64,000 nucleotides of DNA from JAEUJM01 sp964635055 (GTDB lineage: Bacteria > Actinomycetota > Acidimicrobiia > Acidimicrobiales > DATDAH01): positions 1-64,000 of the forward strand of contig CAZWMT010000031.1 of assembly GCA_964635055.1 (NCBI GenBank), written 5' to 3'. Within the stretch, counting starts at the first letter, position 1; each line of letters begins with the position of its first letter. A program made the position numbers and the translations under genes. This document shows, piece by piece, positions 17,259 to 25,833 of this stretch. The notes beneath the pieces were generated by a model. It was not told the DNA's origin. It searched no databases and was given only the letters and a program-made list of their open reading frames with translations.

Positions 17259-17759
17259 TCAGAGCCGGGGGATGAGCCGGGCCAAGAGGTCGTCGATCTG
17301 GCGGGCGCACTCCACGTAGTCCACGTCGGTCCCGCCGGCCGGGTCGACCACGTCCTCCCACTCCGCCGGCTCGTGGTGGGCCAGCTCGAGGGTGGCCAGC
17401 CGCTCGGCCAGGGGCTGCGGGCCCGCGGGCAGGTCGCGGGCCAGTCGTCGCAACGTGGCGGTGCGGTCGGCCACCTCGGGATGGCGGCGGTGCATGTAAC
17501 GCACGTGCTCGGCCGCCATGGCCAGCACCAGATCGGTGTCGGCCAGGTCGGAGGGCCGCAGCTGGGCGCTGCGGTGATGGTTGGCCTCCAGGCCGAGTGC
17601 GGCCAGTGCCTCGCGGGTGCGCCAGCTCATCGGCTGCCCGTCGATGACGTGCGTGCCCGCGGTGATCACCCGGAGCCCGGGGTCGGCGTGCACGAGGACC
17701 GCGCCGGCCATCACCGACCGCGCCGCGTTGCCGGTGCACAGGGTGATGATGGTGGTCAC
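17259..17759 (-). CDS. Low-molecular-weight protein tyrosine phosphatase family
   Basis: 166 aa, GTG start overlapping the CaiB gene stop by 4 bases. The P-loop CTGNAARS at residues 8-15 matches C-x5-R-S of the low-molecular-weight phosphatase and arsenate-reductase fold, and VDPAGG near the C-terminus (Asp139) gives the general acid. The family dephosphorylates tyrosine or sugar substrates, or reduces arsenate in ArsC relatives; the CTGN variant of the P-loop and absence of the ArsC resolving cysteines favour a phosphatase. It is the second gene of a two-gene operon with a CoA-transferase-like protein. Confidence 0.85.
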   Translation of the reverse strand: MTTIITLCTGNAARSVMAGAVLVHADPGLRVITAGTHVIDGQPMSWRTREALAALGLEANHHRSAQLRPSDLADTDLVLAMAAEHVRYMHRRHPEVADRTATLRRLARDLPAGPQPLAERLATLELAHHEPAEWEDVVDPAGGTDVDYVECARQIDDLLARLIPRL

Positions 17760-19432
17760 GGCGACTCCTTGGTCGATGGTGCGAGTGGTCGGCGAGCGAT
17801 CGGTGCCTCGGCGACACTCCGCCCCTGCGGGTCGGTCGCGCCGACCTCGCCGAGCACGGCGTCGTTGTGCGTGCCGGCCGCCGGAGCGGCCCGGGCGGTC
17901 GACCGGGCCCGCGGCGGCTGCACCTCGTAGGGGCCGTCGCTCGCGCCGGAGGCATCGGCCCGGTCGTATCCGGCCAACAGGTGGTTGACCACCTCACGCA
18001 GGGCCATGTCGAACCGTCCGCCCGATCCCACCAGGCCGGCCAGCGCCACCGCGGCAGCGTGCAGGCCCGTGGCCGGATCGGCGTAGGCATCGCCACAGAA
18101 CAGTGGCGGACCGGACGGTGGACCCACCACCAGGCCTCCGGCCACCGCGGCATCGTCGCCGAACCCCGACCACTGGCGCCAGGGACCGGTGCGGCCGTAG
18201 GCCGTGATCGACAGCCAGGTTCGTGCGGGGTGGCGGCCGCACCACGTGTCTGGATCGAGGCCCAACTGCTCGAACGCCCGAGGTCGCGACGCTTCGACCA
18301 CCAGCGCGGCACGTTCGACCAGCGCCGCCAACCGGGCGCGGCCCGAGGGAGCGCCGAAGTCGACGGTCACGCTGCGCTTGTCGGCGTTCAACAGGGCGAA
18401 GAAGCGCGGATCGCCGTACCGCGCCCCGTCGGGCCGGGTGGTGCTCTCGACCTTCACCACGTCGGCGCCCGCCGCGGCCAGCAGCGACGTGGCCAGCGGG
18501 CCGGCCCACAGCGACGAGAGGTCGACCACCCGGGCGCCTTCCACGCGGCGAGCGACCCCGCCGGGTGGGTCGAGGCGATCGGCTCCTTCGAGGCGCTGGG
18601 CCGCGGCGAGCCGGGGGGTCCGGCCGTCGGCGAGGAAGGGTGCCATGGGGAACGACTGGTGGCGGGCACGGGCCTGCTCGTCGTCGGCGGCCTCCCGGGG
18701 GGCCACCACCCGGCTCACCGCCAGGCCCAGTTCCTGGCCTGCGGCCACCGCCACCGAGACGGGCCTTCGGGCCAGCACCTCCTCGACCGTGCGCCACGGA
18801 TCCGGTCCCTGCGGCGCACCGAGCCATGCCTCGAGCAGGTCGAGGTCGGTCGGCCGGGGCAGGTTGACCGCGATCCATCCGTCGGCGGCCCGGAGGAGGC
18901 GGCAGCTCCCGCCGGGGTTGATCCGACCTCGACGGGTGAGGCCCGCCAGCGCGGCCCGCTCGCCGGCGAGCGCCGGGCCGTCGACCACCACCCTCCGCCC
19001 GCCGAGGGCGCTGAGGAGCTCGACGACGGCCGCCGCCGCGGCGAGCCCCGCGGCCTGGTCGCCCGGGGCGGCGAGCGGGTGGCCGTCGCGTGTGCCCGTG
19101 AGGGCCATGGCCCCGCTGGCCGCCCACCCCGCCCGCCCCGTCGCGAGCCAGGACACCGAGACCACCGCCGGTCCCGCGGCGAGTCGGCCGGTCCCGTCGA
19201 CCACCCCCGACGCCGGGATGCGCCGGGCCAGCGCCGCGTCGCCCGTCGCGACGAGGCGGCCGGCGCGGTGCGGGGCCGCGGGCTCGTCGAGCACCTCGGC
19301 GAGCTCGCCGGGGTCGAGCAGGGCCACCACCTCGGCGCCCAGCAGCGCCAGCAGGGTGCCGGCGCGGCGCGCCACAGCCCCGTCGCCCATCTGGAGGAAG
19401 CGAAAGCCGCGCAGTGGCGCCACGCCGCCCAT
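17756..19432 (-). CDS. Tandem-domain CaiB/BaiF (family III CoA-transferase) protein
   Basis: 558 aa from ATG 19432. Two CaiB/BaiF modules occur in one chain. The first (1-290) starts with a degenerate LRGFRFLQ...LGAEVVALLDP segment and includes Asp125 in GDQAAG; the second (298-558) starts with GARVVDLSSLWAGPLATSLLAAAG and has Asp452 in ADPATG, the position of the acyl-accepting aspartate of formyl-CoA transferase. The chain is shorter than two full-length modules, mostly because the small domain of the second half is reduced. It presumably moves CoA between acyl groups, using an intact active site in at least the second half. It overlaps the downstream phosphatase gene. Confidence 0.85.
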   Translation of the reverse strand: MGGVAPLRGFRFLQMGDGAVARRAGTLLALLGAEVVALLDPGELAEVLDEPAAPHRAGRLVATGDAALARRIPASGVVDGTGRLAAGPAVVSVSWLATGRAGWAASGAMALTGTRDGHPLAAPGDQAAGLAAAAAVVELLSALGGRRVVVDGPALAGERAALAGLTRRGRINPGGSCRLLRAADGWIAVNLPRPTDLDLLEAWLGAPQGPDPWRTVEEVLARRPVSVAVAAGQELGLAVSRVVAPREAADDEQARARHQSFPMAPFLADGRTPRLAAAQRLEGADRLDPPGGVARRVEGARVVDLSSLWAGPLATSLLAAAGADVVKVESTTRPDGARYGDPRFFALLNADKRSVTVDFGAPSGRARLAALVERAALVVEASRPRAFEQLGLDPDTWCGRHPARTWLSITAYGRTGPWRQWSGFGDDAAVAGGLVVGPPSGPPLFCGDAYADPATGLHAAAVALAGLVGSGGRFDMALREVVNHLLAGYDRADASGASDGPYEVQPPRARSTARAAPAAGTHNDAVLGEVGATDPQGRSVAEAPIARRPLAPSTKESP

Positions 19433-19472
19433 CGTGCCCGCCGAGGCGCGCGTGACACGAACGCGGGCGTCG

Positions 19473-19478
19473 TATGAT
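19473..19478 (+). promoter_or_regulatory. -10 box for leaderless desulforedoxin-like operon
   Basis: TATGAT lies 6 bases before the ATG at 19485, the best -10 in the window and positioned for a leaderless mRNA. A GTGACA 15 bases upstream is a weak -35. Confidence 0.6.
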
Positions 19479-19484
19479 CCGGCG

Positions 19485-19616
19485 ATGGCCCAGATCAAGG
19501 TCGGCACCCGGTTGCGCTGCGAGGAGTGTGGTTCCGAGGTGATCGTCATCAAGGCGACCGCGGACACCCCCGAGTGCTGTGGGCAGCCGATGCAGGGACC
19601 GGAGGAGTCGACATGA
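19485..19616 (+). CDS. Mini desulforedoxin-like iron protein 1 (43 aa)
   Basis: 43 aa, ATG directly after a TATGAT box. Four cysteines sit as CxxC at 12/15 and adjacent CC at 31/32, the exact ligand pattern of desulforedoxin and of the N-domain of desulfoferrodoxin, where they hold a single iron tetrahedrally. Length matches the 36-residue desulforedoxin plus short ends. Its last codons overlap the next gene (ATGA), which encodes a second protein of the same type. A role in electron transfer or in sensing metal or oxidants is inferred from the fold only; no superoxide reductase domain is adjacent. Confidence 0.8.
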   Translation: MAQIKVGTRLRCEECGSEVIVIKATADTPECCGQPMQGPEEST

Positions 19617-19753
19617 CCGCGATGGGCAAGCGCTACGTGTGCGCCACCTGCGACGGCGAGTTGCTGTGCGCCAAGCCCGGCGACGGCATCCCGTCGTGCT
19701 GTGGCCAGGAGATGGGCCTGAAAGAGGCCAAGCCGCTGCCCTCGTCCGACTGA
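19613..19753 (+). CDS. Mini desulforedoxin-like iron protein 2 (46 aa)
   Basis: 46 aa, ATG at 19613 overlapping the stop of its twin, with GGAGGAG seven bases upstream inside the first gene. Cysteines at 10/13 (CATC) and 29/30 (CC) repeat the desulforedoxin ligand set, with one extra cysteine at 19. Sequence identity to the twin is limited outside the ligands (CCGQ-M is shared), so this is an old duplication. Equal stoichiometry through translational coupling suggests a heterodimer, since desulforedoxin is a dimer; that is inference. Confidence 0.8.
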   Translation: MTAMGKRYVCATCDGELLCAKPGDGIPSCCGQEMGLKEAKPLPSSD

Positions 19754-19836
19754 CACGGGGTGCGCCACCCCGAGCCCGTCGTGTCCACGCGGCACCTGCG
19801 ACCGGTCGGCGGCGCCGGGCGGCGCGTTGGTGCGCG

Positions 19837-21108
19837 GTGAGCGCCGATCGGCCCCGCGTCCGCACCTGCGAGGCGGATGAGCTGCTGGACCTGCTGTCGT
19901 CGCCCGACGCGGTCGAGGAGCTGTCGCTCGCCCACGGCTGCGCGGCGCTCGTGGTGACCGGACCCGAGTGGCCCGCCGAGCGCCTGTCCCCGCCACAACG
20001 GCGCCTGCTGGAGTGGCTGCCGTGCGTGACCGTGGCACCCACGGCGGAGGACGGGTGGCGACACCTGGACGTGATCGCGGCGCCGGGCGGCGACGACCTC
20101 GACCCCCTGCTGCGGGCGGTCACCGACCGTCCGCAGGCGAGCCTTGCGCTGGTGCGCCTGTTGCGGGCGGCTCGCCGCTCGGACCCCTACACCGCCCTCT
20201 GGGCCGAGTCCGTCACCTACGGGCTGCTTCAGTCCGGGCCCGAGTTCGCCGCGTGGCGGGCGGCACGACACCCCCCGCGGCCGAGCCCCGAGGAGGCCCC
20301 GAGCGAGGTGCAGGTGACGAGGGACGGCGGCGCGGTCGACATCGTGCTCGACCGCCCGGGCCGCCACAACGCGCTGGACGTCACCCTCCGGGACGCGTTG
20401 GTCGACGCCCTTCGGGCCGCGGCCGCCGACACGGACGTCGAGGCGGTGTCGCTGCGTGGCGCGGGCCCGTCGTTCTGCAGCGGCGGCGACCTGCGCGAGT
20501 TCGGCACCTTTCCCGACCCGGTCGCCGCCCACGTGATCCGGTCGACCCGCCTGCCGGCCAGGGCCGTGCTCGACGTCTGCCGGAAGCTGACGGTCCACAC
20601 CCACGGTGCCTGCGTGGGTGCCGGCGTCGAGCTGGCCGCCTTCGCGGCCACGGTGATGGCCGATCCGTCCAGCACGTTCCGCCTTCCCGAGGTGGGGATG
20701 GGGCTCGTGCCGGGGTCCGGCGGCACGTGGAGCGTCACCCGGCGCATCGGGTCGCAACGAACCGCCTGGCTGGCGCTCACCGGCGCCGAGATCGACGCGG
20801 CCACCGCGTTGGCGTGGGGTCTCGTCGACCGCCTCGAACGAGCGCGGGTCGCGGTAGGGTCGCGGCCCTTGACCGTGCCCCGGGAGGCAGCCATGGGATT
20901 CCTCGATGACGTGAAGAAGACGGCCGGGAAGGTGGCCGACAAGGCCAACGACCTCGCCGACGAGCACGGCGATCAGGCCAAGGAGGCGCTGGACAAGGCG
21001 GCCGACGCCGTCGACGACAAGACCAAGGGCAAGTACAGCGACAAGATCGCCAAGGGCGCCGACTCGGCCAAGGGCGCCATCGACAAGATGGCCAAGGACG
21101 ACAAGTAG
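19837..21108 (+). CDS. Crotonase-family protein, reading frame continues into an MT0933-like domain
   Basis: 423 aa if read to the only stop. Residues about 1-155 are an N-terminal domain I do not recognise; about 160-330 are a crotonase fold with oxyanion-loop GPSFCSGGDL and a Glu in LPEVGMGLVPG, so an enoyl-CoA hydratase or isomerase is likely. After RLERARVAVGSR the frame runs without a stop into a 71-residue Lys/Asp/Ala-rich helical sequence. That tail has its own ATG, ribosome site and -10-like box, so the crotonase may simply lack its normal end or may be a real fusion. The crotonase part lacks the usual C-terminal helical segment, supporting truncation. Confidence 0.65.
   Translation: MSADRPRVRTCEADELLDLLSSPDAVEELSLAHGCAALVVTGPEWPAERLSPPQRRLLEWLPCVTVAPTAEDGWRHLDVIAAPGGDDLDPLLRAVTDRPQASLALVRLLRAARRSDPYTALWAESVTYGLLQSGPEFAAWRAARHPPRPSPEEAPSEVQVTRDGGAVDIVLDRPGRHNALDVTLRDALVDALRAAAADTDVEAVSLRGAGPSFCSGGDLREFGTFPDPVAAHVIRSTRLPARAVLDVCRKLTVHTHGACVGAGVELAAFAATVMADPSSTFRLPEVGMGLVPGSGGTWSVTRRIGSQRTAWLALTGAEIDAATALAWGLVDRLERARVAVGSRPLTVPREAAMGFLDDVKKTAGKVADKANDLADEHGDQAKEALDKAADAVDDKTKGKYSDKIAKGADSAKGAIDKMAKDDK
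20893..21108 (+). CDS. MT0933/Rv0909-type antitoxin-like small helical protein
   Basis: 71 aa from ATG 20893, with GGGAGG five bases before it and a TAGGGT -10-like box at 20855-20860. The sequence MGFLDDVKKTAGKVADKAND and the repeating Lys/Ala/Asp pattern resemble the Rv0909-type antitoxin family and other Asp/Lys-rich stress proteins. No SRPBCC-type toxin (Rv0910-like) follows; the next gene is a convergent glycosidase. It could be an orphan or a stress protein mis-grouped with antitoxins. It is in frame with the crotonase upstream and may be translated separately, as a fusion, or both. Confidence 0.7.
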   Translation: MGFLDDVKKTAGKVADKANDLADEHGDQAKEALDKAADAVDDKTKGKYSDKIAKGADSAKGAIDKMAKDDK

Positions 21109-21142
21109 CCGGCCCGACCCTCACTGAGGTCGGTCGGCCCGG

Positions 21143-22363
21143 TCAGGCGCCCGCGAGCGCGCAGGGGTCGATGCCCTTCCGGGCCAGCAACCGGACCACC
21201 GACTCGTCCACTCGGGCCTCGGGCAGTGTGCCGTCGCCCACCGCGGCCTCGAGGGCGTCGATGACCAGCACGGGATCGGTGATCGAGACGAACAGGGCGA
21301 CATCGGCACCGACGGCGATGGCGCGCACCGCGGCCTGCTCGGGCGGGATGGTGCCGGCGATGGCCCCCATGCTCAGCGAGTCGCTGAACACCAGCCCGTC
21401 GAAGCCCAACTCGTCGCGCAGCAGGTCGTAGGCCGCGGGTGCGATGCTCGCCGGCGTGTTGCCGGTGAGGCCGGGCACGTTGAGATGGCCGACCATCACC
21501 CCCACCGAGGGGCCGGTGGCCAGGGCCTGGAACGGCAGCAGGTCGCGGGAGCGCAACGAGTCGAGCGGCGGGGTGCCCACGGGGCCGTCGTGGCTGTCGG
21601 CCTCGCCCGAACCGTGGCCGGGGAAGTGCTTCAGGACCGGCAGCAGGCCCGCGGCGGCCATGGCCTCGACGTAGACCCGCCCATACCCGGTGACCGTGTC
21701 GGGGTCGTCCGCGAAGGTGCGGTCGCCCAACGGCCCGCCGCCCCCGGGGAGGGCGACGTCGACCACCGGCGCGAACACCACGTCGACGCCGAGGTCGGCC
21801 ACCGCCTGGAAGTGGGGGCCGACGAGGGCGGCCGCGGCGGCTGCGTCCATGGTCGTGGCCACCTGCCGCTCGGACGGGAGGGGGCCCACGACCTCGCGGA
21901 GGTGCTGGACCTCGCCACCCTCCTCGTCCACCGCCACCAGGGGGGCGACGGCACTGGCCTGCTTCACCGCGGCGATCCCCTCGGCCAGGCCGGTGGCGAC
22001 CGGACGCTGCAACAAGACCACGCCCACGCCGAGCCCCGCGACCCGGTCGGCCTCACTCGGAAGGGCGCCGCCGTCGATGGCGATCCCCACCAATTGCCCG
22101 ACCTTCTGGCGCACCGGCAGGTCGGCCACACAGCGCGCCGCCGGGTCGGCGACGGTCGTGGTGGAGGGTGGCGCGACGTCGCTGTCGACCGGCGCCATGC
22201 CGGTGGTGGACGTGGCGCCGGCAGTCCCGTTGGCGCCGGTGGCGGGCTCGTCGGCACGGCCACAGGCGACCAGGCCCAGGGCCAGGAGGGCGGCCACCGC
22301 ACCGCCGGCCACCGCCGACGTCCAGGGGGCCCTGCCCCGGGTCGTCCCTGTCCCGGTGGTCAT
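21143..22363 (-). CDS. Glycoside hydrolase family 3 lipoprotein (NagZ-like)
   Basis: 406 aa from ATG 22363, chosen because it gives a compact lipoprotein signal (lipobox LVAC, Cys34). ATGs at 22378 and 22435 are also in frame, and the last overlaps the upstream stop as ATGA. The catalytic barrel carries KHFPGHGSGEADSH, the GH3 beta-N-acetylglucosaminidase signature with its His/Asp acid-base loop, and the nucleophile Asp is in FSDSLSM. It should trim N-acetylglucosamine from peptidoglycan fragments outside the cell. A Ser/Thr/Ala linker of about 50 residues follows the lipid anchor. Confidence 0.88.
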   Translation of the reverse strand: MTTGTGTTRGRAPWTSAVAGGAVAALLALGLVACGRADEPATGANGTAGATSTTGMAPVDSDVAPPSTTTVADPAARCVADLPVRQKVGQLVGIAIDGGALPSEADRVAGLGVGVVLLQRPVATGLAEGIAAVKQASAVAPLVAVDEEGGEVQHLREVVGPLPSERQVATTMDAAAAAALVGPHFQAVADLGVDVVFAPVVDVALPGGGGPLGDRTFADDPDTVTGYGRVYVEAMAAAGLLPVLKHFPGHGSGEADSHDGPVGTPPLDSLRSRDLLPFQALATGPSVGVMVGHLNVPGLTGNTPASIAPAAYDLLRDELGFDGLVFSDSLSMGAIAGTIPPEQAAVRAIAVGADVALFVSITDPVLVIDALEAAVGDGTLPEARVDESVVRLLARKGIDPCALAGA

Positions 22364-22431
22364 GGCCCCGGTGGTCATGGCCCACGGGTGTCGCTCGGGG
22401 GCGGCGAGCCCCGAACAGAGCCGGCGCGCCC

Positions 22432-24765
22432 TCAAAGCCCGGCCGGCCGCTCGCCGACCACGCCCTGGGCGCGGAGCCGTGCCCGGTCGTCGGCGTCGAG
22501 GCCGAGGAGGGAGTGCAGCACCTCGTCGTTGTGCTGGCCGAGCGTGGGGGGCGGGGTGCGCAACCAGCCCCGGTGGTGACCCGCGAACCGGAAGGGCAGT
22601 GAGGGCAGGTCGTGGCGGCCCGTGACCGGGTGGTCGACCGGCTCGAAGAACCCCCGGTCGACGTGCTGCGGGTTGCGGTCGATCGACGAGGGGTGCACCA
22701 CCACCGCCGCGGGGACGCCGCGGTCCAGCAACTGCTCGGCCGCCTCGGTGACGTCACGGTCGGCGCACCAGCGGGCGACCGCACCCTCGTCGGGCGAGGT
22801 GGCGAGCACCGCCTCCAGCGCCGCGCGGTGCTCGTCGGTGACCGCGCTGACGGCCAGCCACTGCCCGTCGCGGCAGGGGAACACGCCCTGCGGGTCGGCG
22901 AGGGGGCTGCGGTTGCCCGTGCGGCCGATCAGGGATCCGTGGGCGCTGAGCTCGACCACCGGCTCGGCGGCGATGTTGAGCGCGGCCTCGGCCAGGGTGG
23001 TCTCCACGAGCATGCCCTCGCCCCGGCGGTCGCGCTCGTCGAGCGCGCCGAGCAGGGCGAACACCGCGTGCATCCCGGCCAGGGGATCGACGGCCCCGCG
23101 GGGCAGCACCGGTGGCCCGTCGGGGTAGCCGGTGACCGCGGCCATGCCCGTCATCTGCTCCATGGTCTGGGCGAAACCGGTCCGGTCGCGCCACGGGCCG
23201 TCGAGGCCGAACGCCGGCATCCGCATCATCACCACCCGAGGGGCAGCGGTGTGGATCGTGTCCCAGTCGAGGCCGAAGTTGTCCATCACCCGCGGTGAGA
23301 AGTTCTCCACCACCGCGTCGGCACCGGCGATCAGGCGGAGCACCAGGTCGTGGCCGTCGGGGTGGTTGAGATCGAGGGTGACCGACCGCTTGTTGGCGTT
23401 GGCCCCGTGGAAGACCGGGCCCCACTCCCACCACTGGTCGACCTTGGGTGGCTTCACCGAGGTGAAGCGCATGCCGTCGGGGCGCTGGATCGACTCGACC
23501 TTGATCACGTCGGCCCCCAGCGCGCCGAGCACCTGTGTGGCGGCCGGGCCCGCCCAGAAGGCGGTGAAGTCGACGATGCGGACCCCCCGGAGCGCCGCCT
23601 CGTCCTCCGGCGGCCCATCCGGGGGTGCCTGGGATGCCTGGGGTGCCTGGGGTGCCTGGGGTGCGGGACGCGGCGCCCAGTCGACCCCGCCGGTGTGCTG
23701 GCCGAGGGCCGGTGCTGGGGTGAAGGGGCGAGACGCCCGGCCGCCGACCCGGTACGGCACGCGGGGCTGGGTGAACCCGTGAGGGCCGGTCACGAAGCTG
23801 CCCCGGGCGACGAACTGCTCGTGGGTGACCACGGTGCGACCGTCCAGCACCGGGGCGACCGGGATGCGCATGGCCGAGGCCAACTCGATGATCTCCGCCG
23901 TCGTGCGCGTCGTGGTCCAGGCCCGCACCCATCCGAGGAACTCGTCCATGCGCGCGGTCCGCACGTTGACGTTGGCCAGCGAGTGGTCGGCCAGCAGGTC
24001 CGGTCGATCGATGAGCACCAGGAAGTCCTCGAACTGCTGGCGGGCGATGGCGCAGAAGCCTACGTAGCCGTCGCTGGTGGGCTCGATCGAGGGCAACTCG
24101 ATGCTGGGGGTGGGCGCCGGCGGGGGATCGATGCCCAGGAAGCTGGTGAAGACCGACGCGAACGTGTTCATGGTGACGGTCATGCACTCGAACATCGAGA
24201 CGTCGACCTGCTCGCCCCGCCCCGTCCTCCGGGCGACGCGCCAGGCCGCGATGGCCCCCACCGCGGCGTAGGCGCCCGCCATCCACTCGCCGATGCGGCC
24301 GCCCGCGGCGATCGGGGGCCGGTCCGGCGTGCCCCGGCTGCCGGTCGAGCCGCACCACGCCTGGAGGGTGAACTCGTCCGCCGGCCGGTCGGCCCACGGG
24401 CCGGTGGCACCGAAGGGCGAGATCGACACCACCACGAGCGCCGGGTTGCGGGCGTGCAGCGCGGCGACGTCGATCCGATCGGCGCCCGGTCCGGCGTCCT
24501 CGATCAGCAGGTGCGCCCCATCGATCAGGGCCCCGACCGCGGGATCGCCGAGGTCGCCCTGCACCGATCGCTTCGAGGTGTTGAGGTACCGGAACAGGGC
24601 GCCGTCCTCGCCGCCGAGGTCGGCGCCACTGGCCGACCAGCCCCGCAGCGGGTCGCCGCCGGCCTCCACCTTCACGACGTCCGCGCCGGCGTCGGCCAGC
24701 AGCTTGGTGCAGTACGGCCCGGCGATGTTGCCGCTGAGGTCGACGACGCGCAGGTCTGCGAACAC
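22432..24765 (-). CDS. Double CaiB/BaiF CoA-transferase with Pro/Gln/Ala linker
   Basis: 777 aa, GTG start. Two full CaiB/BaiF domains (about 1-365 and 390-770), each ending in a GQHxxxVL-like element, are joined by a low-complexity PAPQAPQAPQASQAPP linker at 367-382. In the second domain the acyl-accepting Asp is present (Asp560 in VDPLAG). In the first the equivalent position is Glu160 (GEWMAG). Mycobacteria have double-CaiB proteins of about this length. The Glu for Asp change suggests that only one half forms the acyl-anhydride. It is the first gene of a possible operon with the GH3 gene. Confidence 0.87.
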   Translation of the reverse strand: MFADLRVVDLSGNIAGPYCTKLLADAGADVVKVEAGGDPLRGWSASGADLGGEDGALFRYLNTSKRSVQGDLGDPAVGALIDGAHLLIEDAGPGADRIDVAALHARNPALVVVSISPFGATGPWADRPADEFTLQAWCGSTGSRGTPDRPPIAAGGRIGEWMAGAYAAVGAIAAWRVARRTGRGEQVDVSMFECMTVTMNTFASVFTSFLGIDPPPAPTPSIELPSIEPTSDGYVGFCAIARQQFEDFLVLIDRPDLLADHSLANVNVRTARMDEFLGWVRAWTTTRTTAEIIELASAMRIPVAPVLDGRTVVTHEQFVARGSFVTGPHGFTQPRVPYRVGGRASRPFTPAPALGQHTGGVDWAPRPAPQAPQAPQASQAPPDGPPEDEAALRGVRIVDFTAFWAGPAATQVLGALGADVIKVESIQRPDGMRFTSVKPPKVDQWWEWGPVFHGANANKRSVTLDLNHPDGHDLVLRLIAGADAVVENFSPRVMDNFGLDWDTIHTAAPRVVMMRMPAFGLDGPWRDRTGFAQTMEQMTGMAAVTGYPDGPPVLPRGAVDPLAGMHAVFALLGALDERDRRGEGMLVETTLAEAALNIAAEPVVELSAHGSLIGRTGNRSPLADPQGVFPCRDGQWLAVSAVTDEHRAALEAVLATSPDEGAVARWCADRDVTEAAEQLLDRGVPAAVVVHPSSIDRNPQHVDRGFFEPVDHPVTGRHDLPSLPFRFAGHHRGWLRTPPPTLGQHNDEVLHSLLGLDADDRARLRAQGVVGERPAGL

Positions 24766-24810
24766 GGCGCTCTGTCTACTCGGGTCGCCGCGCCGGGCGC
24801 GGCGGTGGGC

Positions 24811-25701
24811 TCAGCCCGGGACGGCCATGGGCGGCAACGAGCCGCCCTTCTCGCCGAACAGGTCGCCGCTCGACGCCACCAACTCGTCGATCGACCAGCG
24901 GTCGTCCTTGTGGATGCTGGCTTCGATGGCGGGTGGGCGGAAGAGGTGCACGTCGCCGCCGATCACGATGAACACCTGACCGCTCACGTCGGCGGCGGCG
25001 TCGCTGGCCAGCCAGGCCACCACCGCCGACACGTTCTCGGGGGCGAAGCGGTCGAACGCGCCTTCTTCGGGCGCCTTGAAGAACTCGATGTCCTCGGTCA
25101 TGCGGGTGCGGGCCCGGGGGGCGATGGCGTTGGCGGTGACGCCGAACCGCGCGTACTCACGCCCGAACACCAGAGTGAGCCCGATGATCCCGGCCTTCGA
25201 TGCCGCGTAGTTGGCCTGGCCGGCGCTGCCGAACAGGCCGGCCTCGGACGACGTGTTGATGATGCGCCGGCCCACGGTGGCGCCGGCCTTGGCCTGGTTG
25301 CGCCAGTAGGCGCCCGCGTGCCGCGACAGGCAGAAGTGGCCCTTCAGGTGCACGTCGACGACCGCGTCCCAGTCGCTCTCGTCCATGTTGAAGCTCATCT
25401 TGTCCCGCAGGATGCCGGCGTTGTTCACCACGATGTGCAGGTCGCCGTAGGTGTCGACCGCCTGGGCGACCATCGCCTCGGTGGCCTCCCAATCGGACAC
25501 GCTGCCGTGGTTCACCACCGCCTCGCCGCCGGCCGCCTCGATCTCGGCCACGACGGCCTCGGCCTCGTCACCGAGGTCGTTCACCACGACCCGGGCGCCC
25601 TCGGCCGCCAGGGTGAGGCTGTGGGCCCGTCCGAGCCCACGACCGGCGCCGGTGACGATGGCGACCTTTCCCTCCAACGACGTGCCCTCGGGTGCTCCCA
25701 T
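24811..25701 (-). CDS. SDR, MFE-2/Hsd4A-like 3-hydroxyacyl-CoA dehydrogenase
   Basis: 296 aa, ATG start. The TGAGRGLGRAH motif, VNDLG after the second strand, NNAGILRDKMSFNM and YAASK are those of the peroxisomal multifunctional enzyme type 2 dehydrogenase group, to which mycobacterial Hsd4A belongs. It would oxidise a 3-hydroxyacyl-CoA, possibly a steroid side-chain intermediate. The C-terminal 45 residues extend beyond a normal SDR and lack the hydratase and SCP domains. It shares an intergenic region with a divergent SDR, with a CTGACG-N3-CGTCAG palindrome between them. Confidence 0.82.
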   Translation of the reverse strand: MGAPEGTSLEGKVAIVTGAGRGLGRAHSLTLAAEGARVVVNDLGDEAEAVVAEIEAAGGEAVVNHGSVSDWEATEAMVAQAVDTYGDLHIVVNNAGILRDKMSFNMDESDWDAVVDVHLKGHFCLSRHAGAYWRNQAKAGATVGRRIINTSSEAGLFGSAGQANYAASKAGIIGLTLVFGREYARFGVTANAIAPRARTRMTEDIEFFKAPEEGAFDRFAPENVSAVVAWLASDAAADVSGQVFIVIGGDVHLFRPPAIEASIHKDDRWSIDELVASSGDLFGEKGGSLPPMAVPG

Positions 25702-25786
25702 GGTGTCGATCCTCGCTGTCTTGTCGTCCCCCGTGGCGTGTGTCGCCGGACGGGGAGTGGCGTCCGGCGGGTGAGCCTAGACGGAC

Positions 25787-25801
25787 CTGACGCCTCGTCA
25801 G
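25787..25801. promoter_or_regulatory. Palindrome CTGACGCCTCGTCAG between divergent SDR genes
   Basis: Arms CTGAC and GTCAG around GCCTC, with additional CG/CG symmetry. For the plus gene a TAGAGT -10 is at 25822-25827, six bases before the ATG at 25834, so the palindrome covers the -35. On the minus strand TAGGCT lies just downstream of the palindrome. It therefore can control both genes. Same consensus as 58348 and 63406. Confidence 0.7.
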
Positions 25802-25833
25802 AAACCCCGGCAGGGCTCCCGTAGAGTCACGCC

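Noticed and set aside
21143..22435. Start of the GH3 lipoprotein at 22435
   Set aside because: It gives the ATGA overlap but an over-long 58-residue n-region before the lipobox; ATG 22363 fits a lipoprotein signal better. Not fully excluded.
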